From NCBI GenBank assembly GCA_017507385.1, contig JAFWAX010000042.1, positions 1 through 37,654 of the forward strand: a stretch of 37,654 nt of DNA. Reading direction: 5' to 3'. This DNA comes from Bacteroidaceae bacterium (GTDB taxonomy: Bacteria; Bacteroidota; Bacteroidia; Bacteroidales; Bacteroidaceae). Position 1 is the stretch's first letter, and every line of letters begins with the position of its first letter. Below, piece by piece: positions 1-8,246 of the stretch. Both the position numbers and the translations under genes were made by a program. The notes under the pieces were generated by a model. It saw only the letters and a program-made list of their open reading frames with translations, was not told the DNA's origin and did not search any database.

Positions 1-888
1 ACGCGCAAGAAGAACAAGAGGGGGAAGCAGAAGCGCAAGACCTACTATGTGGGCATCGACCGCCAGTTCTCGCCTGTTCCGAGGTACATCACGAGGCTGG
101 AGGCTGACATTGAGCGCCCGAAGCCTGCCAACCTGTTCGTCAGGGGGCAGCACTGGGAGCTGGAGGACGAGGAAGACGTGTTCATTCCCATCACGGAGAG
201 GAACCATGTGCTGCAGAACGTGACGGTGAAGGCGAAGAGGAGGTACTTCACCAACGATGACTGGAAGTACAAGAACGAGGCGTGGGGGAAGCAGTATGCG
301 GCATTGTACTATGACATCGACAGGGAGGTAGACAAATATCGTGACAGGGGAGAGCCCGTGCCAAGCCCGCTTGAGTTTTTAGATGAGAAGACTCATATGG
401 ACTTGTCGAAATATGCCCACCTTGATCTGCTAGAAAAAAGAGCTACCGCATTCATCTATGACAATGGCGAAAGAGAATATACAGCGCTAGCGATAAAAGA
501 AGATAGGTTGGAGGAAATAAAATCCATCTATGTTGTGTTTGATGAAAGAATTTCCCCTATGCTCGGAAGATTCGACCTCATTACGTCCCCGCAGCCATAC
601 AAACATGTCTATATCTATTATCATCATACCTACACCACCGAAAGCCAGAAAGGGCTTCGCCGCACCTACTTCCAAGGCTTCAACAAGCCTTCCACATTCC
701 AGATGGAGGACTACAGCGTCATCCCGCCCATGGCGGACTTCCGCCGCACCATCTACTGGAACCCGGACGTGAAGACGGACGCGCAGGGCAAGGCGAAGGT
801 GGAGTTCTTCAACAACTCGACGTGTCAGGAGATGTACATCAGCGCAGAGGGAATGACGGCGGATGGAAAGGTGCTGGTGAATGAATAA
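1..888 (+). CDS. C-terminal part of a large surface protein (macroglobulin/TonB-plug type), 5' truncated by the window
   Basis: The frame is open from the first base with no plausible start (the GTG at 49 is internal), so this is the 3' end of a larger gene; 295 codons are visible. The last ~50 residues (FRRTIYWNPDV, KTDAQGKAKVEF, FNNSTCQEMYISAEGM) resemble the C-termini of large Bacteroidales exported proteins that combine macroglobulin MG2-like, carboxypeptidase-regulatory and TonB-plug domains; here the match is to the terminal beta-sandwich only. A basic stretch (residues 2-14, KKNKRGKQKRK) opens the visible part. Base use is uneven: GC-rich and AGG-rich up to ~340, AT-rich from ~340 to ~640, then GC-rich again. 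The family assignment rests on remembered C-terminal similarity; function is unknown, probably cell-surface or periplasmic. It converges on lgt. Confidence 0.5.
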   Translation, partial: TRKKNKRGKQKRKTYYVGIDRQFSPVPRYITRLEADIERPKPANLFVRGQHWELEDEEDVFIPITERNHVLQNVTVKAKRRYFTNDDWKYKNEAWGKQYAALYYDIDREVDKYRDRGEPVPSPLEFLDEKTHMDLSKYAHLDLLEKRATAFIYDNGEREYTALAIKEDRLEEIKSIYVVFDERISPMLGRFDLITSPQPYKHVYIYYHHTYTTESQKGLRRTYFQGFNKPSTFQMEDYSVIPPMADFRRTIYWNPDVKTDAQGKAKVEFFNNSTCQEMYISAEGMTADGKVLVNE

Positions 889-890
889 GG

Positions 891-994
891 CTTTTTACGG
901 TTTTGCGGTTTTACGGTTTGCGGTTTCATGCGGTGTACGGTGCTGCGCTTGACCGAAAAACCTAACAACCGCCAACCGAAAAACCGTAAAAAAC
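891..994. repeat. Copy F: CGGTTT-rich inverted repeat between convergent genes
   Basis: The 121-bp gap between the first gene and lgt holds a CGGTTT-rich stretch (892-926) and its near reverse complement (948-993). TTTTTACGGTTTTGCGGTT at 892 pairs with AACCGAAAAACCGTAAAAA around 974 with about one mismatch, and inner CGGTT/AACCG units also pair. The CCGAAAAACCTAA piece is shared with copies B, D and E of the dispersed family described below. Lying between convergent genes, it could act as a bidirectional terminator. Confidence 0.6.
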
Positions 995-1009
995 AAACCA
1001 CAAAACCCT

Positions 1010-1888
1010 TCAACCCTTACATTGCTTTCCTGCTTTCAGCATGCACCAGACGCCTACAACGATGAAGGGTATGCTTAAAAGCTGTCCCATGTCTAAAGGC
1101 ATACCTTGCTCGAAATCAACCTGTTCCTTTTTTAAGAACTCGACAAAGAAGCGAAAGATGAAGATGGCTGCGAGGCAGAAACCGAAGTAGAAACCTGTTC
1201 CGACTGCTGCGGGAACAGATGGATTCATGCCTTGAAGCTTGCGCCAGCGCCAGTAGAGGATGCAGCCAGCAAAGAAGATGAGCAGATAGGCTATCGCCTC
1301 ATAGAGCTGAGCAGGGTGACGCGGAACCGTCATGCCATTGACCAGCGACTCACGGGTGTGAAAGATGAATGCCCATGGGACATCTGTCACTTTTCCTATA
1401 ATCTCGGAATTCAGCAGGTTGCCTAAACGGATGCAGCAGGCTGTGGCTGGAACGGCGATGGCTATGTTGTCGAGCACGGTCCACGCTTTCACTTTCATCT
1501 TGCGGCAATAGAGCAACAAAGCCAAGAACAGGCCTATCGCTCCTCCGTGACTTGCAAGACCCTCATAGCCAGAGAATTGCCAACTGCCATCGGGCATCAA
1601 ATGGAAGGGAATCAGCATTTCGATGAAGCCTGTCATGCTTGTCAAGTAATACTGCGGCTCATAGAAGAGGCAATGCCCTAACCGTGCACCAATGAGTACT
1701 CCCAGAAAGCAATAGAAAAACAGTGGCTCGAATTTCTCTTCTGCTATCTTCTGCTGCTTATACAGTTGATGCACAATCAGATAGGCAAGGAATAAGCCTA
1801 AGCACCAGAGCAGGGAGTACCAGCGCACACTGAACGAGCCTACAGAAAAAGCTTCTACGGAGGGAGTCCAATCGACAAAAAGGAACAT
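1010..1888 (-). CDS. lgt: Prolipoprotein diacylglyceryl transferase
   Basis: Transfers the diacylglyceryl group from phosphatidylglycerol to the lipobox cysteine of prolipoproteins, the first step of lipoprotein maturation in the inner membrane. The 292-residue protein is strongly hydrophobic with about seven membrane segments. Family motifs are in order: IGARLGHCLFY (66-76), SHGGAIG (113-119, candidate catalytic His114), RLGNLLNSEIIG (154-165, the Lgt signature with its Arg and Asn), PRHPAQLYEA (189-198) and RFFVEFLKKEQ (246-256). Length is normal. The start ATG at 1888 gives a sensible short N-terminus before the first membrane segment. It follows ychF on the same strand after a 67-bp gap and may be cotranscribed with it. 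Confidence 0.95.
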   Translation of the reverse strand: MFLFVDWTPSVEAFSVGSFSVRWYSLLWCLGLFLAYLIVHQLYKQQKIAEEKFEPLFFYCFLGVLIGARLGHCLFYEPQYYLTSMTGFIEMLIPFHLMPDGSWQFSGYEGLASHGGAIGLFLALLLYCRKMKVKAWTVLDNIAIAVPATACCIRLGNLLNSEIIGKVTDVPWAFIFHTRESLVNGMTVPRHPAQLYEAIAYLLIFFAGCILYWRWRKLQGMNPSVPAAVGTGFYFGFCLAAIFIFRFFVEFLKKEQVDFEQGMPLDMGQLLSIPFIVVGVWCMLKAGKQCKG

Positions 1889-1955
1889 AAATTTGTGAAG
1901 TTATGAGGTTGCGTAGCGACTATGCTATAGCATCAATCGGATGCAACACAGGTTG

Positions 1956-3059
1956 TTACACATTAAATCTGAAGTGCATGATGTCACCGTCTTGCACGAC
2001 ATATTCTTTTCCTTCAACACCGAGCTTGCCTGCTTCTCTCACAGCTGCCTCGCTGCCATACTTGATATAATCATCGTACTTGATGACTTCGGCACGGATG
2101 AAGCCCTTTTCGAAGTCGGTATGGATTACACCAGCACACTGAGGTGCTTTCCATCCCTTGCGGAAAGTCCAGGCTTTCACTTCCATCTCGCCGGCGGTGA
2201 TGAAGGTCTGCAGATTGAGCAGGGCATAGATGGCCTTGATGAGACGGTTGCAGCCGCTCTCCTCTAAGCCCATGTCTTCGAGGAACATCTGCTTCTCTTC
2301 GTAGCTCTCCAACTCGGCTATATCAGCCTCGGTTTGGGCGCTGATGATGATGAGCTCTGCATTTTCGCCCTTGATGGCTTCACGCACTTTTTCTACATAG
2401 GCATTGCCTTCTTTTGCACTGGTATCGTCAACATTACAAACGTAAAGCACGGGCTTAGTGGTGAGCAGGAACATGTTCTTGGCTGCCGCAGCATCTTCAT
2501 CGTTTTCTGGCTCTACAACACGCGCCGACAGCCCTTTTTCCAGAGCTTCCTTGTAGCGCAGAAGCAAGCCATACTCAACTTTGGCAGCTTTGTCATGTCC
2601 TACGTTAGCCAATTTCTCAGTCTTCTTGATGCGAGCCTCAACAGTCTCCAAGTCTTTAAGCTGCAATTCTGTATCAATGATTTCCTTGTCACGAACGGGG
2701 TCAACGCTGCCATCCACATGTACGATATTTCCATTGTCGAAACAACGCAGAACATGAATGATAGCATCGCACTCACGAATATTTCCAAGAAACTGATTTC
2801 CAAGTCCTTCACCTTGGCTTGCACCTTTCACCAAACCTGCAATATCAACAATATCACACACCGCAGGAACGATGCGCCCAGGGTGTACTAAATCTGCCAA
2901 TTTAGTCAGTCGTTCATCGGGAACACTTACCTGTCCGAGCTGAGCATCAATTGTACAAAAAGGAAAATTTGCCGCCTGAGCCTTTGCGCTCGACAGGCAA
3001 TTAAAAAGTGTTGACTTGCCCACATTAGGCAGACCAACAATACCAGCTTTCAATGCCAT
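1956..3059 (-). CDS. ychF: Redox-regulated ATPase YchF (Obg/OLA1 family)
   Basis: A universally conserved Obg-family P-loop NTPase that prefers ATP and binds ribosomes; linked to stress responses. The 367-residue length is normal. The P-loop GLPNVGKS lies at 9-16, switch II DIAGLVKGAS at 72-81, and the G4 position reads NVDD (209-212) instead of the NKxD of GTP-specific relatives, as expected for the ATP-preferring YchF branch. A coiled-coil insertion follows the switch region (about 130-200). The C-terminal TGS-like domain ends the protein (about 280-367, with AWTFRKGWKAPQCAGVIHTD and the terminal DGDIMHFRFNV). A -7 box TAACTTTG lies about 40 bp upstream. It is divergent from purL. Confidence 0.96.
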   Translation of the reverse strand: MALKAGIVGLPNVGKSTLFNCLSSAKAQAANFPFCTIDAQLGQVSVPDERLTKLADLVHPGRIVPAVCDIVDIAGLVKGASQGEGLGNQFLGNIRECDAIIHVLRCFDNGNIVHVDGSVDPVRDKEIIDTELQLKDLETVEARIKKTEKLANVGHDKAAKVEYGLLLRYKEALEKGLSARVVEPENDEDAAAAKNMFLLTTKPVLYVCNVDDTSAKEGNAYVEKVREAIKGENAELIIISAQTEADIAELESYEEKQMFLEDMGLEESGCNRLIKAIYALLNLQTFITAGEMEVKAWTFRKGWKAPQCAGVIHTDFEKGFIRAEVIKYDDYIKYGSEAAVREAGKLGVEGKEYVVQDGDIMHFRFNV

Positions 3060-3099
3060 ATCTTGTTTATTTTCTGATTATCGTTTAGTTAAATCTGTG

Positions 3100-3107
3100 C
3101 AAAGTTA
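3100..3107 (-). promoter_or_regulatory. Candidate -7 box of the ychF promoter
   Basis: The minus strand reads TAACTTTG, matching the Bacteroidales -7 consensus TAnnTTTG, 41 bp upstream of the ychF ATG. I could not find a well-spaced TTTG -33 box; the nearest minus-strand TTG is only 14 bp away. The remaining 3110-3270 shows nothing else recognisable. Confidence 0.5.
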
Positions 3108-3275
3108 GTCATTTTCTGTGACAATAAGCCTTAAAAACATATTTTTTCATTCCTTTGTATCTGCAGACTTCCGAAGAATGAAGTATCTGCTTCAAAAAGC
3201 TGGCTAAAAGTTGTATTTTCACTGAATAATGTAAGTTAGGGGCTTTTTTGTTCCTCTTTTTCTAATAAAAATGCG

Positions 3276-3283
3276 TATCTTTG
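3276..3283 (+). promoter_or_regulatory. Candidate -7 box of the purL operon promoter
   Basis: TATCTTTG matches TAnnTTTG and lies 24 bp upstream of the purL ATG at 3307. The only nearby -33 candidate, TTG at 3248-3250, is spaced 25 bp, longer than the usual 19-21, so the upstream half is weak. The box overlaps an in-frame ATG at 3271, which argues against that ATG being the start. Confidence 0.6.
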
Positions 3284-3306
3284 CACAGATAATTATCAAA
3301 AAAGTT

Positions 3307-6300
3307 ATGATTTATTTTTTTAGAACACCAGCGCAGAGCGTGATTGCCACACAAGTCAATCACGAATTGTCTGCCGATGAAACAACAGGGCTTTGCTGGC
3401 TCTATGGCGAAGCAAAGAAAGAAAACGAGGAAAATCTGAAAGGATTTTTTGTCGGTCCACGTCGTGAAATGATTACTCCCTGGAGTACAAACGCTGTGGA
3501 AATCACTCAGAACATGGCCATTACGGGTGTGCAACGTATTGAGGAATATTTTCCTGTAGATAGCGAAGATGCGGAATATGACCCTATGCTTCAGCGCATG
3601 TATAAAGGATTGGATCAAGATATTTTCACCGTCAATATTGAACCTGCTGCCATTCTTCACATTGAAAACTTGGAAGAATACAACGAACAGGAAGGTCTTG
3701 CTCTTTCGCCTGAAGAAATTGAATATCTGCACAAGGTAGAGGGACAACTGGGCAGAAAACTCACTGATTCTGAAGTGTTCGGCTTTGCCCAAATCAATTC
3801 AGAGCACTGCCGCCACAAGATTTTCGGTGGAACATTCATCATCGATGGGGTAGAGAAGGAAAGTTCTCTCTTCCAGATGATTAAAAAGACAACACAAGAG
3901 AATCCAAACAAGATTCTCTCTGCATACAAGGACAATGTTGCTTTCAGCCAAGGTCCTGTTGTTGAGCAGTTTGCTCCAGCAGACCACTCAACAAGCGATT
4001 ATTTCCAAATCAAAGACATTGAATCTGTCATTTCGCTGAAGGCAGAAACTCACAACTTCCCCACAACGGTTGAGCCTTTCAACGGCGCTTCAACCGGTAC
4101 GGGCGGTGAAATCCGTGACCGTATGGGCGGTGGTGTAGGTTGCTGGCCTATTGCTGGAACTGCTGTGTACATGACCAGCTACCCACGCAATGGCGTTGCT
4201 CCAACTCAGCCTCATAGCTATCCTAAATGGACTGCATCTGACAAAGATGGCGACATACGTCCATGGGAAGAAGTTCTTCCTATCCGCAAGTGGCTCTACC
4301 AGACACCTGAGCAGATTTTGATTAAAGCGTCTAATGGTGCCAGCGACTTCGGTAACAAGTTTGGTCAGCCTCTCATCTGCGGTTCTGTCCTCACTTTTGA
4401 ACATGAAGAAAAGCAGGGCGATGCAACAGAGCAATATGGCTATGACAAGGTAATCATGCTCGCTGGCGGTGTGGGCTACGGCACAAAACGCGACTGCTTG
4501 AAAGGTACACCTGAAAAAGGTAATAAGGTTGTCGTTGTAGGTGGTGACAACTACCGCATCGGTCTTGGTGGCGGTTCGGTTTCTTCTGTTGACACAGGAC
4601 GCTATTCTTCTGGCATTGAGCTGAATGCTGTACAGCGTGCAAATCCAGAAATGCAGAAACGTGCTAACAACCTTGTTCGTGCGCTCTGTGAGGAAGAGGT
4701 CAATCCTGTTGTCAGCATTCACGACCACGGTTCAGCAGGTCATGTGAACTGTCTTTCTGAACTTGTTGAGGAGTGTGGCGGCGTGATAGACATGACTAAA
4801 CTGCCAATTGGCGACCAGACACTGTCAAGCAAGGAAATCATTGCTAACGAAAGCCAGGAGCGCATGGGCTTGCTCATCGACGAGAAGCATATCGACCATG
4901 TACGCAAGATTGCTGAGCGTGAACGCGCTCCGCTGTATGTGGTGGGCGAATGTACTGGCGATGCACACTTTGCGTTCCAGCAGGGTGATGGCGTACGTCC
5001 ATTTGACTTAGATGTGGCTCAAATGTTTGGACACTCTCCAAAGACTTACATGCATGATGAGACAGTGGTGCGTCAGTATGAAAATGTGGCTTATTCTTAC
5101 AATGATATAGAAACTTACCTGGAGAACGTGCTTCAGCTGGAAGCTGTTGCATGTAAGGACTGGCTGACAAACAAGGTGGACCGTTCTGTAACGGGAAAGA
5201 TTGCTCGTCAGCAATGTCAGGGCGAAATCCAGCTTCCTCTCAGTGACTGCGGTGTTGTGGCACTTGACTATCGTGGAGAAAAAGGTATTGCAACAGCCAT
5301 CGGTCATGCACCACAGGCTGGATTGGCAGATCCTGCTGCTGGTTCTGTGCTCTCTGTTGCGGAGTCACTTACCAATCTTGTATGGGCTCCTTTAGCAGGA
5401 GGACTCGACTCTGTGAGCCTCTCTGCCAACTGGATGTGGCCATGCCGTTCACAGAAGGGTGAAGATGCTCGTTTGTACGAAGGTGTTCAGGCATTGAGTG
5501 ATTTCTGCTGTGCATTGCAAATCAATGTGCCAACAGGAAAAGACTCTTTGTCAATGACTCAGAAGTACCCTGATGGAAGCAAAATCATCTCTCCGGGAAC
5601 TGTTATCGTTTCATCTGGCGGTGAGGTTTCTGACGTAAAGAAGGTGGTAAGTCCAGTTCTCGTGAACGATAAGGACACAACATTGCTCCATATCGATTTC
5701 TCTTTCGACACTTTGAAGTTAGGCGGTTCAGCATTTGCACAGAGCTTGGGCAAGGTGGGAAGCGACGTACCTACAGTGAAGAACCCTGAGTATTTCCGCG
5801 ATGCCTTCTTGGCAATACAGGATCTGGTCAATGAGGGTCTCATCCTTGCTGGTCACGACATCAGTGCAGGTGGTCTCATTACAACACTGCTCGAAATGAC
5901 ATTTGCCAACCAGAAAGGCGGTATCGAAGCAAACCTCAACAATATTGCAGAGAACGACCCTGTGAAACTGCTTTTCGCTGAAAATCCAGGCGTTGTCATT
6001 CAAGTGAAGAATGCAGAAAAGAAAGATATCGAGAAGATGCTCAGCAATGCAGGTGTTGGTTTCGTGGAAATAGGTAAGCCTATTGATGAACGTGAAATCG
6101 TGGTGAAGAAGGATGGCAGAACTCGCCGTTTCGACATCGACAAACTGCGTGATATCTGGTATTCAACTTCTTATCGCCTTGATACAAAGCAGTCGTTCAA
6201 CGGCATGGCTAAAGAACGCTACAATAACTATAAGAACCAGCCTATCGAACATCTGTTCACTCCATCCTTCACAGGAAAGATGTCGCAATACGGCATCAGT

Positions 6301-7092
6301 GCCGACCGTCGCGAACGCACAGGCATCAAGGCTGCTATCATCCGCGAAAAGGGTACAAATGGCGAGCGCGAAATGGCCTATTCACTCTATCTGGCAGGAT
6401 TTGACGTGAAGGACGTAATGATGACAGACCTCGTTAGTGGACGTGAAACACTGGAAGACGTGAACATGATTGTCTTCTGCGGCGGTTTCTCAAACTCTGA
6501 CGTTCTTGGCAGTGCCAAGGGATGGGCAGGTGCATTCCTCTTCAATCCAAAGGCAAAAGCTGCACTGGATGCTTTCTATGCACGTGAAGACACGCTGTCA
6601 TTGGGAATCTGCAACGGATGCCAGCTGATGGTGGAACTGGGTCTCATCAACAACGACCACGCTGTGACTAATGCAAAGGATTATGCACAGATGCTCCACA
6701 ATATCAGCCATAAGTTTGAAAGTGAGTTCATCACATTGCAGATACCTGAAAACAAGTCTGTCATGTTCGGTTCACTGAGTGGCAGCAAATTAGGTATCTG
6801 GGTAGCTCACGGAGAAGGAAACTTCCGTCTTCCAAAGGCTGAGGGCGAATACAACATCGTGGCTAAATACAACTGCTCTGGTTATCCAGCTAATCCTAAC
6901 GGCTCAACATATGACGTGGCAGGCATAGCATCAGCAGACGGACGTCATCTTGCCATGATGCCTCACTTAGAGCGTGCTATCTTCCCATGGCAGCAGGCTA
7001 ATTACCCAGCTGAACGCAAGGGCGATGAGGTCACTCCATGGATTGAAGCTTTCGTGAACGCAAGAAAGTGGGTGGAAGCAAAAACTAAATAA
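3307..7092 (+). CDS. purL: Phosphoribosylformylglycinamidine synthase (FGAM synthetase), single-chain
   Basis: Converts FGAR, glutamine and ATP to FGAM in de novo purine synthesis. This is the long single-chain form with PurS-like, synthetase (two AIRS-like halves) and glutaminase domains fused, as in Gammaproteobacteria and Bacteroidota. I place the start at ATG 3307 (1261 residues, MIYFFRTPAQSVIATQVNHE) and not at 3271, because the -7 box overlaps the earlier ATG and the shorter form matches the family's usual beginning. FGQINSEHCRH-like motif AQINSEHCRHK lies near residue 160; ETHNFPT and the glycine-rich GASTGTGGEIRDR follow. The glutaminase triad is intact: Cys1102 in GICNGCQ, His1220 and Glu1222 in PHLERA. 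First gene of a seven-gene run. Confidence 0.97.
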   Translation: MIYFFRTPAQSVIATQVNHELSADETTGLCWLYGEAKKENEENLKGFFVGPRREMITPWSTNAVEITQNMAITGVQRIEEYFPVDSEDAEYDPMLQRMYKGLDQDIFTVNIEPAAILHIENLEEYNEQEGLALSPEEIEYLHKVEGQLGRKLTDSEVFGFAQINSEHCRHKIFGGTFIIDGVEKESSLFQMIKKTTQENPNKILSAYKDNVAFSQGPVVEQFAPADHSTSDYFQIKDIESVISLKAETHNFPTTVEPFNGASTGTGGEIRDRMGGGVGCWPIAGTAVYMTSYPRNGVAPTQPHSYPKWTASDKDGDIRPWEEVLPIRKWLYQTPEQILIKASNGASDFGNKFGQPLICGSVLTFEHEEKQGDATEQYGYDKVIMLAGGVGYGTKRDCLKGTPEKGNKVVVVGGDNYRIGLGGGSVSSVDTGRYSSGIELNAVQRANPEMQKRANNLVRALCEEEVNPVVSIHDHGSAGHVNCLSELVEECGGVIDMTKLPIGDQTLSSKEIIANESQERMGLLIDEKHIDHVRKIAERERAPLYVVGECTGDAHFAFQQGDGVRPFDLDVAQMFGHSPKTYMHDETVVRQYENVAYSYNDIETYLENVLQLEAVACKDWLTNKVDRSVTGKIARQQCQGEIQLPLSDCGVVALDYRGEKGIATAIGHAPQAGLADPAAGSVLSVAESLTNLVWAPLAGGLDSVSLSANWMWPCRSQKGEDARLYEGVQALSDFCCALQINVPTGKDSLSMTQKYPDGSKIISPGTVIVSSGGEVSDVKKVVSPVLVNDKDTTLLHIDFSFDTLKLGGSAFAQSLGKVGSDVPTVKNPEYFRDAFLAIQDLVNEGLILAGHDISAGGLITTLLEMTFANQKGGIEANLNNIAENDPVKLLFAENPGVVIQVKNAEKKDIEKMLSNAGVGFVEIGKPIDEREIVVKKDGRTRRFDIDKLRDIWYSTSYRLDTKQSFNGMAKERYNNYKNQPIEHLFTPSFTGKMSQYGISADRRERTGIKAAIIREKGTNGEREMAYSLYLAGFDVKDVMMTDLVSGRETLEDVNMIVFCGGFSNSDVLGSAKGWAGAFLFNPKAKAALDAFYAREDTLSLGICNGCQLMVELGLINNDHAVTNAKDYAQMLHNISHKFESEFITLQIPENKSVMFGSLSGSKLGIWVAHGEGNFRLPKAEGEYNIVAKYNCSGYPANPNGSTYDVAGIASADGRHLAMMPHLERAIFPWQQANYPAERKGDEVTPWIEAFVNARKWVEAKTK

Positions 7093-7116
7093 AGATGCTT
7101 CTATAGACAAAGAAGA

Positions 7117-7650
7117 ATGGGGCTATACACAGAAATGTTCCTCACGTTTGCCAAAATTGGCAGCTTCACGATAGGTGGAGGATATGCCATGATTCAAATG
7201 ATGGAGAAAGAGGTGGTGGAGAAGAAACAATGGCTTGACCATGAGGAATTTATGGATACGCTTGTCGTGGCACAGAGTACTCCGGGACTCTTTGCCATCG
7301 ACATGGCGTCACATATTGGCTTGAAGCTTAAAGGCATTAAGGGAGGCATTGTGGCCGCATTGGCCACCGCATTGCCTTCCATTTTTGCCATATTGCTGAT
7401 TGCGCTGTTTTTCCAGACGTTTAAGGACAATGTGTATGTGGAAAAGATATTTATGGGTGTTCGCCCATGTGTCGTAGCACTGATTTTGGCTCCATGCTTC
7501 AATATGGCTAAAAAAGCCAAGATAAACAGACAAAACTGGTGGATTCCGCTTGCAAGTGCCTTGTTGATAGCTGCTTTCGGAGTTTCTCCTATATGGTGTA
7601 TTCTCGCAGCAGGCATTGGCGGATTCATTTATGGTAGATTAAAGAAATGA
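7117..7650 (+). CDS. Chromate-transporter family permease, short (half-size) subunit 1
   Basis: A 177-residue membrane protein with one CHR domain. Visible are TFAKIGSFTIGGGYAMIQMM (9-28), the CHR N-terminal signature, and VVAQSTPGLFAIDMA (50-64) carrying the QSTPG motif. About five to six hydrophobic segments follow. Full ChrA proteins contain two such domains in one chain; half-size forms usually occur as adjacent pairs thought to assemble with inverted topology. That is the case here: the stop overlaps the start of the next CHR gene by 4 bp. Family members export chromate or resemble such exporters, but many have no proven chromate role, so the substrate is uncertain. It follows purL after 24 bp. 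Confidence 0.88.
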   Translation: MGLYTEMFLTFAKIGSFTIGGGYAMIQMMEKEVVEKKQWLDHEEFMDTLVVAQSTPGLFAIDMASHIGLKLKGIKGGIVAALATALPSIFAILLIALFFQTFKDNVYVEKIFMGVRPCVVALILAPCFNMAKKAKINRQNWWIPLASALLIAAFGVSPIWCILAAGIGGFIYGRLKK

Positions 7651-8219
7651 TTTTCTTACAATTATTTTACGTATTTTCTAAGATTGGCATCTTCAATTTC
7701 GGAGGTGGTTATGCTATGCTATCGCTGATTCAAGATGAGGTGGTAAACAAACATCAATGGCTAACAGTCAACGAATTTACGGATATTGTAGCAATCAGCC
7801 AATCTACTCCAGGACCTATCGGCATCAATTGTGCTACATACACGGGATACACAGCTGTCATTCACGCAGGATTTCCTACATGGGCAGCAGTACTTGGCGT
7901 TGTATTGGCCTCATTAAGTGTTATTTGGCTACCTTTCCTCTTGATGGTGAGCATCAGTAAATTCCTTCTGAAACATAGTAAATCGAAGGCTATCAATGAT
8001 ATTTTCGCCACTTTGCGACTTGTCATCGTCGGACTCATTGCTGCGGCAGCCATCATGCTCATGTCTAAGGAAAATTTCGGCGATATAGGAGAATCTCCTT
8101 TTGTACTGTTTGTCAGCATCACCATCTTTATCCTATCTTTCTTAGGAACAAGACTTTATAAAATTCACCCTATTATCATGATTCTGCTCTGCGGATTGGC
8201 GGGACTTCTTATTTACTGA
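7647..8219 (+). CDS. Chromate-transporter family permease, short (half-size) subunit 2
   Basis: A 190-residue partner of the preceding gene, overlapping it by 4 bp (ATGA), which suggests translational coupling. It repeats the CHR pattern: VFSKIGIFNFGGGYAMLSLI (9-28), then AISQSTPGPIGINCATYTGY (49-68) with QSTPGP. Hydrophobic segments continue to the C-terminus. Probably forms a heterodimer with subunit 1. The presence of the pair in a purine/housekeeping operon gives no clue to the substrate. Family placement is firm; function as a chromate exporter is only by family. Confidence 0.88.
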   Translation: MIFLQLFYVFSKIGIFNFGGGYAMLSLIQDEVVNKHQWLTVNEFTDIVAISQSTPGPIGINCATYTGYTAVIHAGFPTWAAVLGVVLASLSVIWLPFLLMVSISKFLLKHSKSKAINDIFATLRLVIVGLIAAAAIMLMSKENFGDIGESPFVLFVSITIFILSFLGTRLYKIHPIIMILLCGLAGLLIY

Positions 8220-8246
8220 CAAGAGCGAACATCTAAAGGTTAAAAA

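Noticed and set aside
7117..8219. Single chrA gene broken by a frameshift
   Set aside because: The two halves each have a full CHR motif set and an ATGA stop-start overlap, the normal layout of paired short-chain CHR proteins.
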